DNA of 64,000 nucleotides from Chloroflexi bacterium 54-19 (GTDB lineage: Bacteria; Chloroflexota; Chloroflexia; Chloroheliales; Chloroheliaceae), in the NCBI GenBank assembly GCA_001898225.1, contig MKTJ01000042.1:21445-85444 (forward strand), in the 5' to 3' direction. Numbering within the stretch: position 1 is the first letter of the stretch; each line of letters begins with the position of its first letter. The notes below the pieces were generated by a model that saw nothing but the letters and a program-made list of their open reading frames with translations, had not been told where the DNA came from and did no database searches. Made by a program: the position numbers and the translations under genes. Shown here one piece after another: positions 1-7,907 of this stretch.

Positions 1-395
1 AAGAAGTGCTGCCTTATCTGAAGGAAAACGGTATTGGTGTCGTTGTTAAAGGACCGCTGCGGATGGGTATTTTGACCGGCAAGTTTAACAGCCAGACCAC
101 CTTCACCGACACCGATATTCGGCAGAACTGGCCGCAAGAAGCCTGGTTCAAGGAAAGCCTTGCAAAAGTCGAGCGGTTGCGGCCTCTGACCGAAAGCGGT
201 AACGGCGGGTCCGACAGCCTGGCCCAGTTGGCTTTGCGGTTTGTCCTGGCGAACGATGCGGTCTCGGTAGCTATCCCAGGGGCCAAGACTCCGCAGCAGG
301 TCGAGGAAAATGCCAGCGCTTCAGTCCGGCCTTTGCTGACCACCCAGGAGCGCCAGGCTCTCGAAGAACTTACCGGGGCCGCTTTAGCCGGTTAA
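1..395 (+). CDS. Aldo/keto reductase, C-terminal part (5' end outside window)
   Basis: The reading frame is already open at the left edge, so this is the last ~131 codons of a longer gene. The visible part contains VVVKGPLRMGILTGKF near the start and the AKR-type stretch ALRFVLANDAVSVAIPGAKTP, which in this family forms the late barrel strand and the NADP(H) phosphate-binding loop. It probably reduces carbonyl compounds with NADPH in the cytoplasm. The catalytic Tyr/Lys/His/Asp tetrad lies in the missing N-terminal part, so activity cannot be judged. Two hairpins follow the stop codon. Confidence 0.85.
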   Translation, partial: EVLPYLKENGIGVVVKGPLRMGILTGKFNSQTTFTDTDIRQNWPQEAWFKESLAKVERLRPLTESGNGGSDSLAQLALRFVLANDAVSVAIPGAKTPQQVEENASASVRPLLTTQERQALEELTGAALAG

Positions 396-417
396 GCCTT
401 TCTCCTGAAAGTAAAAT

Positions 418-439
418 CCCCTGGTGGGCGGGCCAGGGG
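418..439. other. Stem-loop after aldo/keto reductase gene
   Basis: CCCCTGG and CCAGGGG form a perfect 7-bp stem around an 8-nt loop. No T-run follows directly. It lies just before a stronger terminator at 459-495 and may act as an mRNA end-stabilising hairpin. Confidence 0.4.
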
Positions 440-458
440 ATAACAAATATTCCCGATA

Positions 459-495
459 AAAAAGCTCTATTTGCAACTTGCGTTTAGAGCTTTTT
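459..495. terminator. Bidirectional intrinsic terminator between convergent genes
   Basis: AAAAAGCTCTA (459-469) pairs with TAGAGCTTTTT (485-495). The run of A before and T after the stem makes it work in both directions. It serves the reductase gene on + and the MATE gene on -, whose stop lies at 523. Confidence 0.85.
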
Positions 496-522
496 CATTC
501 CCCAGTTCTTGTGAGTCGGGGG

Positions 523-2034
523 TTATTCGGCGTCAGGGCTGGGCAGGGCGACCTGGGTCGCCGCTGACCCCTTGTGCTGGTGTGCGGCCAGTCTTTTATC
601 TGAGGTTTGCCAGATAGTCTGCCACTTGCCGCTACGGAAACGCCAGGTGACGAGAATTGCCATTACCAGCGAGTCGCACCCCATCGCCAACCGGCCCCCA
701 ATGAGGCCGAAGTGTAGAACTTCGATGAACAAAAAGCCCATGCTAACCCGCAAGCCGACACTGGTCAGCATGCGGACATAGAGCGGGAAGCGGGTATCCC
801 CGGCCCCGCGCAGGGCCCCAATGAAGATAAAAGAGGTCGCGATAACCGGGTCGAACAACCCGGCGATGCGCAGACCGGGGATGGCAGCCTGGACCACTTC
901 CGGGTCACCGATTAAGAGGTTCAAGAAGAATTCCGGGAAGAAGAAGAAGCATAGACCCATACAGGTCATGAAGATAAGACCCATTTTGTAGGCGGTGAAA
1001 GCGAAAAGCCTGGCTTCTTCAGGTTTCCCGGCCCCCAGGCTTTGCCCCACCAGGATGGTTACAGCGATACCCAACCCGATGCCCGGCAGAAAGGAGATAC
1101 TATCAATATTGATGATTGCGTTGTGGGCCGCAAAAGTGGTGGTGCTGAGACCGACCAGCATCCGGTTGAAAAAGACGATCCCGACCTGGAAAATGTATTG
1201 CTCCCCTATGCTCGGCCAGGCCTGGCTGAACAGGTACGAAGTGGTTTCCCGGTCCAGTTGCAATTTGAAAGGTACTTTGAAAGCGGTTTCGGGGGTGCGG
1301 CCCAAAGATTTGCGGCCAAAAACCACCGAGGCGGCTACCAGCGCTCCCAATGACCACGAGACCGCCGCGCCCAGGGCCGCTCCCTGCACGCCCAGGGAAG
1401 GCATACCAAGTTGTCCGTTAATGAATATCCAGGCAATCGCGACGTTGGTGGCGTTGACCATGAGCATAATAAGTAAAGGTGTGCGGGTATCGCCGCTACC
1501 GCGCATGGCGGCGTTACAGGCTACCAGGACTGCAAAAAGAGGCATGCCAAGGGCGGTGGTATGCACAAAAAGGATGCCGACCTCCTGGAGTTGGCCTTCC
1601 GCGCCGATTAAGAATAACAGGATGGGGGCGAAGGTGTACATTATCAGGGCGGTCAGGAGGCCGATGCAAAAAGCCAGGAGGATGCCTTGCCGGGCGTAGT
1701 TTCCGGCCCTATTTTTATCTTGCGCGCCCACCGAGCGTGCGACCAGGGCGGTGGTGGCGATACCGATGCCGTTATACCCGGCCAGGGCAATCCAGCTAAA
1801 GAACTGGCCCAGGCTGGTGGCGGCCAGGGCGGTCGCGTTATCGTAGCCAACCTTGCTGCTGACTTCTTTTGAAATGTGGCCGATTAGAAAGACTTCATTG
1901 AGGCCTACGGTCAGGTTTAAAAGCTGTTCGGTGATGGCGGGCCAGGCCAGTCGCCAGACCCGGCGGCGGTGCGTAATATTCTCGTTGCGGTCGGAGGCTT
2001 GACTGTCGGTGCTTTGTGTTTCCGATATATCCAA
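523..2034 (-). CDS. MATE family efflux transporter
   Basis: This 503-residue integral membrane protein has the length and two-lobe organisation of MATE (NorM/DinF) exporters. The first lobe begins with RRVWRLAWPAITEQLLNLTVG and the second with FSQAWPSIGEQYIFQVGIVFFNRM, an internal duplication typical of the family. It would exchange cationic drugs or metabolites against Na+ or H+. The start is TTG at 2034, with AGGGG seven bases upstream. A perfect hairpin plus T-run (2047-2068) lies in the leader between promoter and ribosome-binding site, which suggests attenuation. The substrate cannot be told from the sequence. Confidence 0.93.
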   Translation of the reverse strand: MDISETQSTDSQASDRNENITHRRRVWRLAWPAITEQLLNLTVGLNEVFLIGHISKEVSSKVGYDNATALAATSLGQFFSWIALAGYNGIGIATTALVARSVGAQDKNRAGNYARQGILLAFCIGLLTALIMYTFAPILLFLIGAEGQLQEVGILFVHTTALGMPLFAVLVACNAAMRGSGDTRTPLLIMLMVNATNVAIAWIFINGQLGMPSLGVQGAALGAAVSWSLGALVAASVVFGRKSLGRTPETAFKVPFKLQLDRETTSYLFSQAWPSIGEQYIFQVGIVFFNRMLVGLSTTTFAAHNAIINIDSISFLPGIGLGIAVTILVGQSLGAGKPEEARLFAFTAYKMGLIFMTCMGLCFFFFPEFFLNLLIGDPEVVQAAIPGLRIAGLFDPVIATSFIFIGALRGAGDTRFPLYVRMLTSVGLRVSMGFLFIEVLHFGLIGGRLAMGCDSLVMAILVTWRFRSGKWQTIWQTSDKRLAAHQHKGSAATQVALPSPDAE

Positions 2035-2046
2035 GATAAAACCCCT

Positions 2047-2068
2047 AAAAAAGCCGGTATCGACCGGC
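2047..2068 (-). terminator. Terminator-like hairpin in the MATE leader (candidate attenuator)
   Basis: Read on the minus strand, GCCGGT-CGAT-ACCGGC is a perfect 6-bp stem with a tetraloop, directly followed by six T. It lies only 12 bases from the TTG start at 2034 and just before the AGGGG ribosome-binding site, so it sits inside the expected leader of the MATE gene. Confidence 0.65.
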
Positions 2069-2108
2069 CTCGTGCTATTTATTATATAACTCCCACATCT
2101 TTAGATAA

Positions 2109-2137
2109 ATTTTAAAAGTTTGACTATAACATGTCAA
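2109..2137 (-). promoter_or_regulatory. Predicted sigma-70 promoter of the MATE gene
   Basis: On the minus strand TTGACA (2137-2132) and TAAAAT (2114-2109) are 17 bases apart. Transcription would begin near 2102 and give a ~67-nt leader containing the 2047-2068 hairpin. A TATAAT at 2086-2081 is an alternative -10 box without a good -35. Confidence 0.55.
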
Positions 2138-2320
2138 TAGGCCATAAGACGTAGATACGTTAAAAAAGGGGGTATTTTGGTAAATTTGCTAAATTTTGCG
2201 GTTTAAATATGTGCTGGAAGACAAAATTTATCTTCAACAGGCGGCCAACATTACAATGATAAAAGTAGGGCCAATTTAAGAAGCCCCTGGCAAGAAAAAG
2301 TTTGCGGTAAAGTTAAACTT

Positions 2321-2350
2321 TTGACGATTTGAGGTCAACCCGGTTATAAT
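2321..2350 (+). promoter_or_regulatory. Predicted promoter of sua5, giving a leaderless mRNA
   Basis: TTGACG (2321-2326) and TATAAT (2345-2350) are 18 bases apart. The -10 box ends nine bases before the ATG at 2360, so transcription should begin within about 3 bases of the start codon, leaving no room for a Shine-Dalgarno sequence. Confidence 0.65.
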
Positions 2351-2359
2351 TTATATTAT

Positions 2360-3310
2360 ATGTATATAAAAACTTTGCTTACGGACCGGCCAGAGGAAGC
2401 GGCGAAATTGCTGCGGGCCGGTCAGACCGTGATTTTTCCAACCGAGACGGTCTATGGCCTGGGTGGGGATGCGACCAATCCCGACGCGGTGGCGGCTATC
2501 TATGCGGCCAAGCAGCGTCCGGCGGACAACCCTTTGATTGTCCATATCTGGCATCCCGCCCAGGTGGATGAACTGGCCCACGATATTCCCGGTTACGCTC
2601 GCCAGCTTATCGCGGAATTCTTTCCCGGCCCTTTTTCTTTGCTGTTGCCCAAACGCCCCCTCATTCCCGATATTACGACGGCAGGGAGTTCGAAGGTTTG
2701 CCTGCGCATGCCTTCGCTCGAACTCTCCCGCGAATTCTTGCGCCTGGCTGACCGCCCGGTGGCAGCGCCCTCGGCCAACCTTTCGGGGCGGCCCAGCCCG
2801 ACCCGCTGGCAGGACTGCCTGGAAGACATGGATGGCCGGGTTGGAGCGATTTTGAAAGGGCCGGAGGCGGTCTTTGGCCTCGAATCTACCATCGTAGATG
2901 CCAGCGGCCCGGTCCCGGTGTTGTTGCGGCCAGGCGCGGTCACGCTCGAAATGTTGCGCCGGGTGGTGCCGGGTATCGCGACCGACCCGAACCTGGTAGC
3001 CGAGACGACACCCGGTATGAAGTACCGGCACTATGCCCCCAAAGCCAAAGTTAGCCTGGTTGAGCCGGGGGAAGTCCTTCCCTGGGTGCCCGCGCAGGCC
3101 GGGTATATCGGCCTGACGGCCCCGGCCTTTGCGGTCGAATATCAGTTGAGGATGGAAAATCTAGAGGAATACGGTCAGAAGCTGTTCTCGTTTTTCAGGG
3201 AGTGCGACCGGCGCGGTCTGTCTGCTATCTTTGCCGAGCGGGTCGAGCCGACGGGGTTGGGCCGGGCCATTATGAACCGTTTGCGAAAAGCCGCCGGGGA
3301 AACGAGTTAA
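2360..3310 (+). CDS. sua5: L-threonylcarbamoyladenylate synthase, Sua5 type
   Basis: The 316-residue protein has an N-terminal YrdC/Sua5 catalytic domain (about 1-190) with the signature VIFPTETVYGLGGDA, the KQRPADNPLIVHI stretch and SANLSG. A C-terminal Sua5 domain (about 200-316) sets it apart from the short TsaC form. It makes threonylcarbamoyl-AMP from Thr, bicarbonate and ATP for t6A37 modification of ANN-decoding tRNAs in the cytoplasm. The ATG at 2360 fits the family N-terminus and lies right after a strong -10 box, implying leaderless translation. Its stop shares the palindrome TTAA (3307-3310) with the convergent response-regulator gene. Confidence 0.95.
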   Translation: MYIKTLLTDRPEEAAKLLRAGQTVIFPTETVYGLGGDATNPDAVAAIYAAKQRPADNPLIVHIWHPAQVDELAHDIPGYARQLIAEFFPGPFSLLLPKRPLIPDITTAGSSKVCLRMPSLELSREFLRLADRPVAAPSANLSGRPSPTRWQDCLEDMDGRVGAILKGPEAVFGLESTIVDASGPVPVLLRPGAVTLEMLRRVVPGIATDPNLVAETTPGMKYRHYAPKAKVSLVEPGEVLPWVPAQAGYIGLTAPAFAVEYQLRMENLEEYGQKLFSFFRECDRRGLSAIFAERVEPTGLGRAIMNRLRKAAGETS

Positions 3311-3969
3311 AGCTTGATGAGGCCACGTTGGGCCGCGATACGGGTGGCTTCGGTCCGGTTGCCCGCTCCTAACTTTGCCAGTATGGCGCTGACGTGAAAT
3401 TTGACCGTCCGTTCGCTGATGACCAACTTTTGGGCAATCTCCTTGTTCGCCATGCCTTGCCCGATTAGTTCCAGCACGTCCCGTTCGCGCTCGGTCAGTT
3501 CTTCCAGGTCGTCCTGGTCCGGCCCGGCGGGCGCGGTCTGGGTCTGGACCTGCCGCAACAACTTCCCGGCCACCACTGGCTGCAACAAAGCCCCACCCTG
3601 GTAAACCGTCCTGACCGCCCGGAAGATTTCATTGCGGGGGGCGTCGCCTTTGAGTAAATACCCCTGGGCCCCCGCCTGGACCGCCGACAAAATCCGCTCG
3701 TCGGTATCGAAGACCGTAAAAATGATTACCTTCGTATCGGGTTGTTGCTTCATAATTTGCTGCAAAGCGCCCAGGCCGTCCAGCACCGGCATATCCAGGT
3801 CGAGCAGCACAACGTCCGGGTGCAGTCTTTCGACCTGAGCGATAGCCTCCTGGCCGTCCCCGGCCTCCCCGATTACCTCAAAATCCGGTTGTGTTTCGAG
3901 AATAGCGTTAAGGCCATCCCGCACTACCGGGTGGTCGTCCACGATTAATATCTTGATGGTTGCTGTCAT
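3307..3969 (-). CDS. NarL/FixJ-family response regulator
   Basis: The 220-residue protein has a receiver domain (about 5-122) with acidic residues D11/D12, phospho-acceptor D57 in DVVLLD, T85 and K107. A LuxR-type HTH domain follows (about 156-216: LTERERDVLELIGQGMANKEIAQ). It is the DNA-binding output of a two-component system and lies 40 bases downstream of the histidine kinase in the same operon. Target genes are unknown. Its stop codon overlaps that of sua5. Confidence 0.95.
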   Translation of the reverse strand: MTATIKILIVDDHPVVRDGLNAILETQPDFEVIGEAGDGQEAIAQVERLHPDVVLLDLDMPVLDGLGALQQIMKQQPDTKVIIFTVFDTDERILSAVQAGAQGYLLKGDAPRNEIFRAVRTVYQGGALLQPVVAGKLLRQVQTQTAPAGPDQDDLEELTERERDVLELIGQGMANKEIAQKLVISERTVKFHVSAILAKLGAGNRTEATRIAAQRGLIKL

Positions 3970-4009
3970 TTAACTACAGGCGTTTCTGTTAAAGATTTGG
4001 ATAAACTTG

Positions 4010-5275
4010 TTAGCTTACCGGGACAGTAAGTTCCAGGGTAGCGCCGCTCCCCGGAAAACTGGTGATGGAGAGGCTACCTCCCAGCAGGTGGGCCCGCTCG
4101 TTCATGCCGATAAGACCGAAATGGCCCTGTCCGTCGCCAGGGCCCTGGCGATTGGTCTCGGTGGTCCGTGCCGGGTCGAAGCCTAGGCCATCATCTTCAA
4201 TCCGCAGGAATATCTCCTCGCGCCCCTGGATCAACTCGGTCCTGAAAGTCACTTTGACGTGGTGGGCGTGGGCGTGTTTTTTAATATTGGTCAGGGCTTC
4301 CTGGGCCACCCGGTAGACCGCGACCTCGGTGCGGGCCGGGTAGCGGCGGTTGCTGGCCGTCCAGGCGACCAGTTCGAAATGCGCATCTAGCCCGGTTTCG
4401 CCCGCGAAATCTTCCACCAGGGCGGCCAGGGCTTCGGCCAGCGGTTTTTCCTGGAGTGGCGCGGCTCGCAGGTCCAGCACTGAGCGCCGGGCTTCTTCCA
4501 GGTTGGCGCGGGTAAGGTCGAGCGCCTTACGCAATTTCGCACGGCCTTTAGCCTGCCGGGCCGGGTCGGTATCGTCCAGCAGCACATCGGCGCTTTCCAG
4601 GTTGAGGATTGCTGCCGCCATACCCTGGGCGATGGTATCGTGAATCTCGCGGGCTAGCCGGTTGCGCTCTTCGGTGGTCGCCAGGCGTAACGTCTGGTCG
4701 AAAAGGCGAGCCCGTTCAATTGCCACGCCGACCTGGTAGCCTATCGTGTAGAGCAGTTGCAAATCGTCCGGGTCGAGGCCACGCCAGTCTGTGCTGGCAA
4801 CATTCATGATACCGAGCGGGCGGTCGTGGGCGTAAATCGGGATAGAGGCGTGATAGTGCAGACCGTCTGCGCCGTCAATTTCGCCATACAGGCGACTACA
4901 TTCCAGGACATTTACGTTAGCCGCGCCAGTCATATCCCCGGCCAGGAAGGTGCGCAAACATTCACAGTTTTTGCCCCGCATGCGCGAGGGCCGGGCCGTC
5001 AGGAAAGGTGGCAACATCTGGGAGGCCGCCAGGTAAGGCTCATTGTTGGCTTCGTCAAGCAGCCAGACCCAGCCGGTCTTCAGACCGAGTAGTTCGGCCA
5101 CCAGCCCAAGGGTATTTTCCAGGGCGCTTTTGACATCCACTGAGCGATTTAGCTCCTCGGCGATAGCTTTGAGGATACCAAATTCGCGGGTGCGCTGTTC
5201 GAGTTTTTCTTCGGTGCTCAGACGAGCTATCCGGTTAACGGTCGGACGTGCTTCGGACGGTTTGCTTCTTGTCAT
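4010..5275 (-). CDS. Soluble GAF-domain sensor histidine kinase (HisKA_3 type)
   Basis: The 421-residue protein has no membrane segment. A GAF domain (about 30-190) is followed by a HisKA_3 dimerisation domain with the phospho-acceptor in REIHDTIAQG (H212), then a HATPase_c domain with an N-box around E326-N330, DDGLGFD (361-367) and GHFGLIGM. It should phosphorylate the response regulator encoded just downstream. The GAF domain holds three cysteines (C104, C106, C126), so redox or metal sensing is possible but unproven. The start is ATG; no strong ribosome-binding site is visible. Confidence 0.93.
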   Translation of the reverse strand: MTRSKPSEARPTVNRIARLSTEEKLEQRTREFGILKAIAEELNRSVDVKSALENTLGLVAELLGLKTGWVWLLDEANNEPYLAASQMLPPFLTARPSRMRGKNCECLRTFLAGDMTGAANVNVLECSRLYGEIDGADGLHYHASIPIYAHDRPLGIMNVASTDWRGLDPDDLQLLYTIGYQVGVAIERARLFDQTLRLATTEERNRLAREIHDTIAQGMAAAILNLESADVLLDDTDPARQAKGRAKLRKALDLTRANLEEARRSVLDLRAAPLQEKPLAEALAALVEDFAGETGLDAHFELVAWTASNRRYPARTEVAVYRVAQEALTNIKKHAHAHHVKVTFRTELIQGREEIFLRIEDDGLGFDPARTTETNRQGPGDGQGHFGLIGMNERAHLLGGSLSITSFPGSGATLELTVPVS

Positions 5276-5536
5276 TACATTATATTCTACTCATCCGGGA
5301 GCCATTACGAGCCTTTTTATACGACGATGCTAACAACAATTGAATCCCTGGGACAAAACCGGCCTTTCGTGGTGAAAACGGGTAAATTTCTTTCTAAGAT
5401 ACTACTTTCGAACCTGAAAATCAACGATTGTATAAACGGGAGGGGGGTGCTAGAATACCCCTATGGACAACCAACACTACAGGCAGGTGTCGCGGGAAAC
5501 ACTCCAGATTAGTACCAGACTTTAAGGGCAGCAGGT

Positions 5537-6040
5537 TTGATTTTACTCTGGCTCGAATTGAAGAAACTGGCCCTGGCCGGGCTCCGGTTGGCCGCCGGTT
5601 TATTCCTGGCGCTTGCCATGCTAAACCTGGGGGTTGGCGCGGCGGCCTTAGTAGATAACCAGTCTGTCAGTTCGGCCAGCCCTGCCGCGCCGGGCCAGGT
5701 TGCGTCCGGTGGGCTATTGCACCTGCAACTATTCGGGTTCTGGCATATCCACGAAAGCCTGGACCAGAGCCAGGACGCCCCACTCCCGCCGGGAGTAACC
5801 GAGCAGGATGAGGGAGTTTTGCCCGCTCCGCCGGTCCGGTTTCTTTACCTGGGTCAGGGCAACCGCCTGGATAGCGATTTCGGTAGCGGGGTTGTCCAGA
5901 AAAGTTTGACCGATTTCTCGGACCCGCATCCCCTGGTCGGGGTCGCCGGGCTGTCCCCAATGGCCCGGCAAACCCCTGCCGATGATGGTCCGGTCCCCAA
6001 TCCCTTTCTAAAAGTTCCGCTAAAACCACCTATTTTCTGA
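5537..6040 (+). CDS. Small exported protein of unknown function
   Basis: This 167-residue frame starts at TTG 5537. Residues about 8-38 form one long hydrophobic stretch (LALAGLRLAAGLFLALAMLN) that looks like a signal peptide or anchor. The rest is polar and proline-rich, with one HLQLFGFWHIHES segment carrying three histidines. I do not recognise a family. It precedes a CopC-like and a third exported protein on the same strand, so a shared envelope role, perhaps metal-related, is a guess. Competing short frames overlap it, and the ribosome-binding site is weak. Confidence 0.5.
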   Translation: MILLWLELKKLALAGLRLAAGLFLALAMLNLGVGAAALVDNQSVSSASPAAPGQVASGGLLHLQLFGFWHIHESLDQSQDAPLPPGVTEQDEGVLPAPPVRFLYLGQGNRLDSDFGSGVVQKSLTDFSDPHPLVGVAGLSPMARQTPADDGPVPNPFLKVPLKPPIF

Positions 6041-6183
6041 GATTCTTTCCATATTCCTGCCATTTAAAAACCCTGTTTAATCCCGGTTCAGTTTGGATTT
6101 CCATGGGCAGCTTTGGCATGATTGGAAACTTATGATTTTGTAAAGTATGGACTTCTAAAAGAATCTTAGAAAGGAACTTTCCT

Positions 6184-6789
6184 TTGAGAACTGCAACTAT
6201 GAAAACCACTAAATGGCGTTACAACTTCGCTATCGTCGCTTTCCTGGCCTTTGCGGCAGTGGCGCTGGCCCTGGCCGGTAGCGGGGTTGCCTTTGCCCAC
6301 GCCCATCTCAAGACCGCAACAATACTGCCCGATGCGACCATTACAGCGGCCCCGGCTACCCTCACGCTCACTTTCACCGAGGAAACCTCGCCCACCGAGA
6401 CCAAGCTTTCGGTCGCGGACGCCAGTGGCAAACAGGTTGACAAGGGTGACCTTAAAGTGGATGGGGCCAACGCGACGGTCAGCCTGAACACCCTGCCCGA
6501 CGGCAAGTACACGGTTACTTTCCGCTCTTTTACCGAAGACGATAGTGGCATTATCAACGGCAGCTACACTTTTACGGTTGCGAGCGGCGGTTCGGCGGCG
6601 GCAGGGGATGCTTCCAAAGCTACCCAGCAGGAGAGCGTCGGAGAAACTGCCCCGGCAGCCCCGGCTACCGGTGAGGGCGGCCTGGCGGGTAATTCCAGCT
6701 CCTTTACTTTACCAGCCCTGCTGATCCTGGTCGGTACGGCCTTCTTCACCGGGGCAATACTGGTTATCCGGCAGAAACGGCGGGCCTAG
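6184..6789 (+). CDS. CopC-domain protein with C-terminal membrane anchor
   Basis: The 201-residue protein has a signal peptide (about 11-38), a CopC/YobA-type beta-sandwich (39-132: HAHLKTATILPDATI through NGSYTFTV), a Ser/Ala-rich linker and a C-terminal membrane helix (about 172-195) ending in a basic tail. CopC proteins bind Cu(II) outside the membrane through the mature N-terminal His plus a D-x-H motif. Here the N-terminal His (H39) and the Asp (D120) are present, but the position of the second His is Gly122. The start is TTG 6184, set by AAAGGAA at 6170-6176; the ATG at 6199 is too far from it. Confidence 0.82.
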   Translation: MRTATMKTTKWRYNFAIVAFLAFAAVALALAGSGVAFAHAHLKTATILPDATITAAPATLTLTFTEETSPTETKLSVADASGKQVDKGDLKVDGANATVSLNTLPDGKYTVTFRSFTEDDSGIINGSYTFTVASGGSAAAGDASKATQQESVGETAPAAPATGEGGLAGNSSSFTLPALLILVGTAFFTGAILVIRQKRRA

Positions 6790-6824
6790 ACTGGTAGCCC
6801 TTTAGCTTTTTCAGGTTTAACACC

Positions 6825-7799
6825 GTGACCGTACCGGCTAGGTCCAATCCCCCTGGTCCGGTCACGGGTCAACGAAAGTGTGCAAGAATAGCAGTGACAA
6901 AGTTTTTCAAACCAGGATTTCTTCTTACTTTTTTGGTAGCAGGGTTTGCGGTGGTAAGCGCCCTGGGGCTCTCCACCGGGGCGGCCCTGGCCCACGAAAC
7001 CAGGGACGTTGACGGAGGCAAGTACCAACTTCGAGTCGGGTTTATAGACGAGCCGGCCTACCAGGGCCTTCAAAACGGCCTCGAACTGACCGTCTGTAAC
7101 GGCCAGTGTTCGACTAAGCCGGACAGCAACGGGGTGCTTGCCAACGGCGTTACCGGGGCTTTCGATACCCTCAAAGCCGAAGTCATATACGGTCCCAGCA
7201 CCATGCCCCTGACGCTGGTGGCGGTACCTTACCAGCCCGGCAAATATGATGCCATGTTTGTCCCGACCCGCACCGGAAATTACACTTTTCACATCAGCGG
7301 GACGCTCAACTCGGATAAAATTGACGAGCGCTTTACTTCCAGCCCCGATACTTTCGATAGCGTCCAGCCCCTGACGGTAGTCCAGTTCCCCGATAAACCG
7401 GGGTTCGAACAGGGGGGCAGTGTCGGTTCGGTTACGGTCACAGCGGCTACTCCGGTCGCGACTCCCGGTGGTTCGACGGCTACAACCGTAGCGGCAACGT
7501 CTGCGGTGACGACGAATCCTACGGCCAGCGCGGCAACCCCGGCAAGCGGTACCTCGACAGGCGCGGTCCCGGCAGGTGCTTCGGCGAGTGACGTTCAAGC
7601 TCTCCAACAACAACTGGCGGCCCAGCAGCAAGCTCTCGATACGGCCAAAAACAATGCCTCGTCGGCGAATACACTCGGACTGGTCGGGCTTATCGTCGGG
7701 ATTTTGGGTCTGCTTGTGGCCGGGGTAGCCCTGTTCATGAGTCGGTCGAAAGGGAATGGTGGTTCTCCAAAACCGCGCCGTGAGGTTGAAGGCGGATAA
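6825..7799 (+). CDS. Exported, membrane-anchored protein of unknown function
   Basis: The 324-residue protein has a signal peptide ending at ALA-HETRD, a domain of about 130 residues with beta-sandwich character containing a CNGQC pair, a Thr/Ala/Pro-rich stretch (about 200-245), a short Gln-rich coiled coil (DVQALQQQLAAQQQALDTAK) and a C-terminal membrane helix with a basic tail. The mature N-terminus begins with His, like its CopC-like neighbour 35 bases upstream; the same operon and a shared copper or envelope role are plausible. GTG 6894 is an alternative start that would give a more normal signal peptide. Family not recognised. Confidence 0.75.
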   Translation: MTVPARSNPPGPVTGQRKCARIAVTKFFKPGFLLTFLVAGFAVVSALGLSTGAALAHETRDVDGGKYQLRVGFIDEPAYQGLQNGLELTVCNGQCSTKPDSNGVLANGVTGAFDTLKAEVIYGPSTMPLTLVAVPYQPGKYDAMFVPTRTGNYTFHISGTLNSDKIDERFTSSPDTFDSVQPLTVVQFPDKPGFEQGGSVGSVTVTAATPVATPGGSTATTVAATSAVTTNPTASAATPASGTSTGAVPAGASASDVQALQQQLAAQQQALDTAKNNASSANTLGLVGLIVGILGLLVAGVALFMSRSKGNGGSPKPRREVEGG

Positions 7800-7830
7800 T
7801 GTCACAAAAATAGTGTCAAAAATTAAGCTT

Positions 7831-7882
7831 CTCTGCCTACTTACTTTCCGGCGAGTTATAGTATCCTGGGTGGGAGGCAGAG
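7831..7882 (+). other. Stem-loop upstream of the DJ-1/PfpI gene
   Basis: CTCTGCCT (7831-7838) and AGGCAGAG (7875-7882) are perfectly complementary and are followed by a T-rich stretch. It could terminate the upstream operon or form a structured leader. The 36-nt loop makes this uncertain. Confidence 0.35.
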
Positions 7883-7907
7883 ATTCTTTATTTTAAGGGG
7901 AAGGCCA

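Noticed and set aside
5327..5512. 61-codon frame and a 20-codon frame at 5463 between the kinase and the exported protein
   Set aside because: No ribosome-binding site at a suitable distance, no domain, and unlike neighbouring codon use. The region may only hold leader sequence.
6786..7805. 339-codon open frame on -
   Set aside because: Antisense to an exported protein with signal peptide and anchor; its product is Arg/Cys-rich noise.
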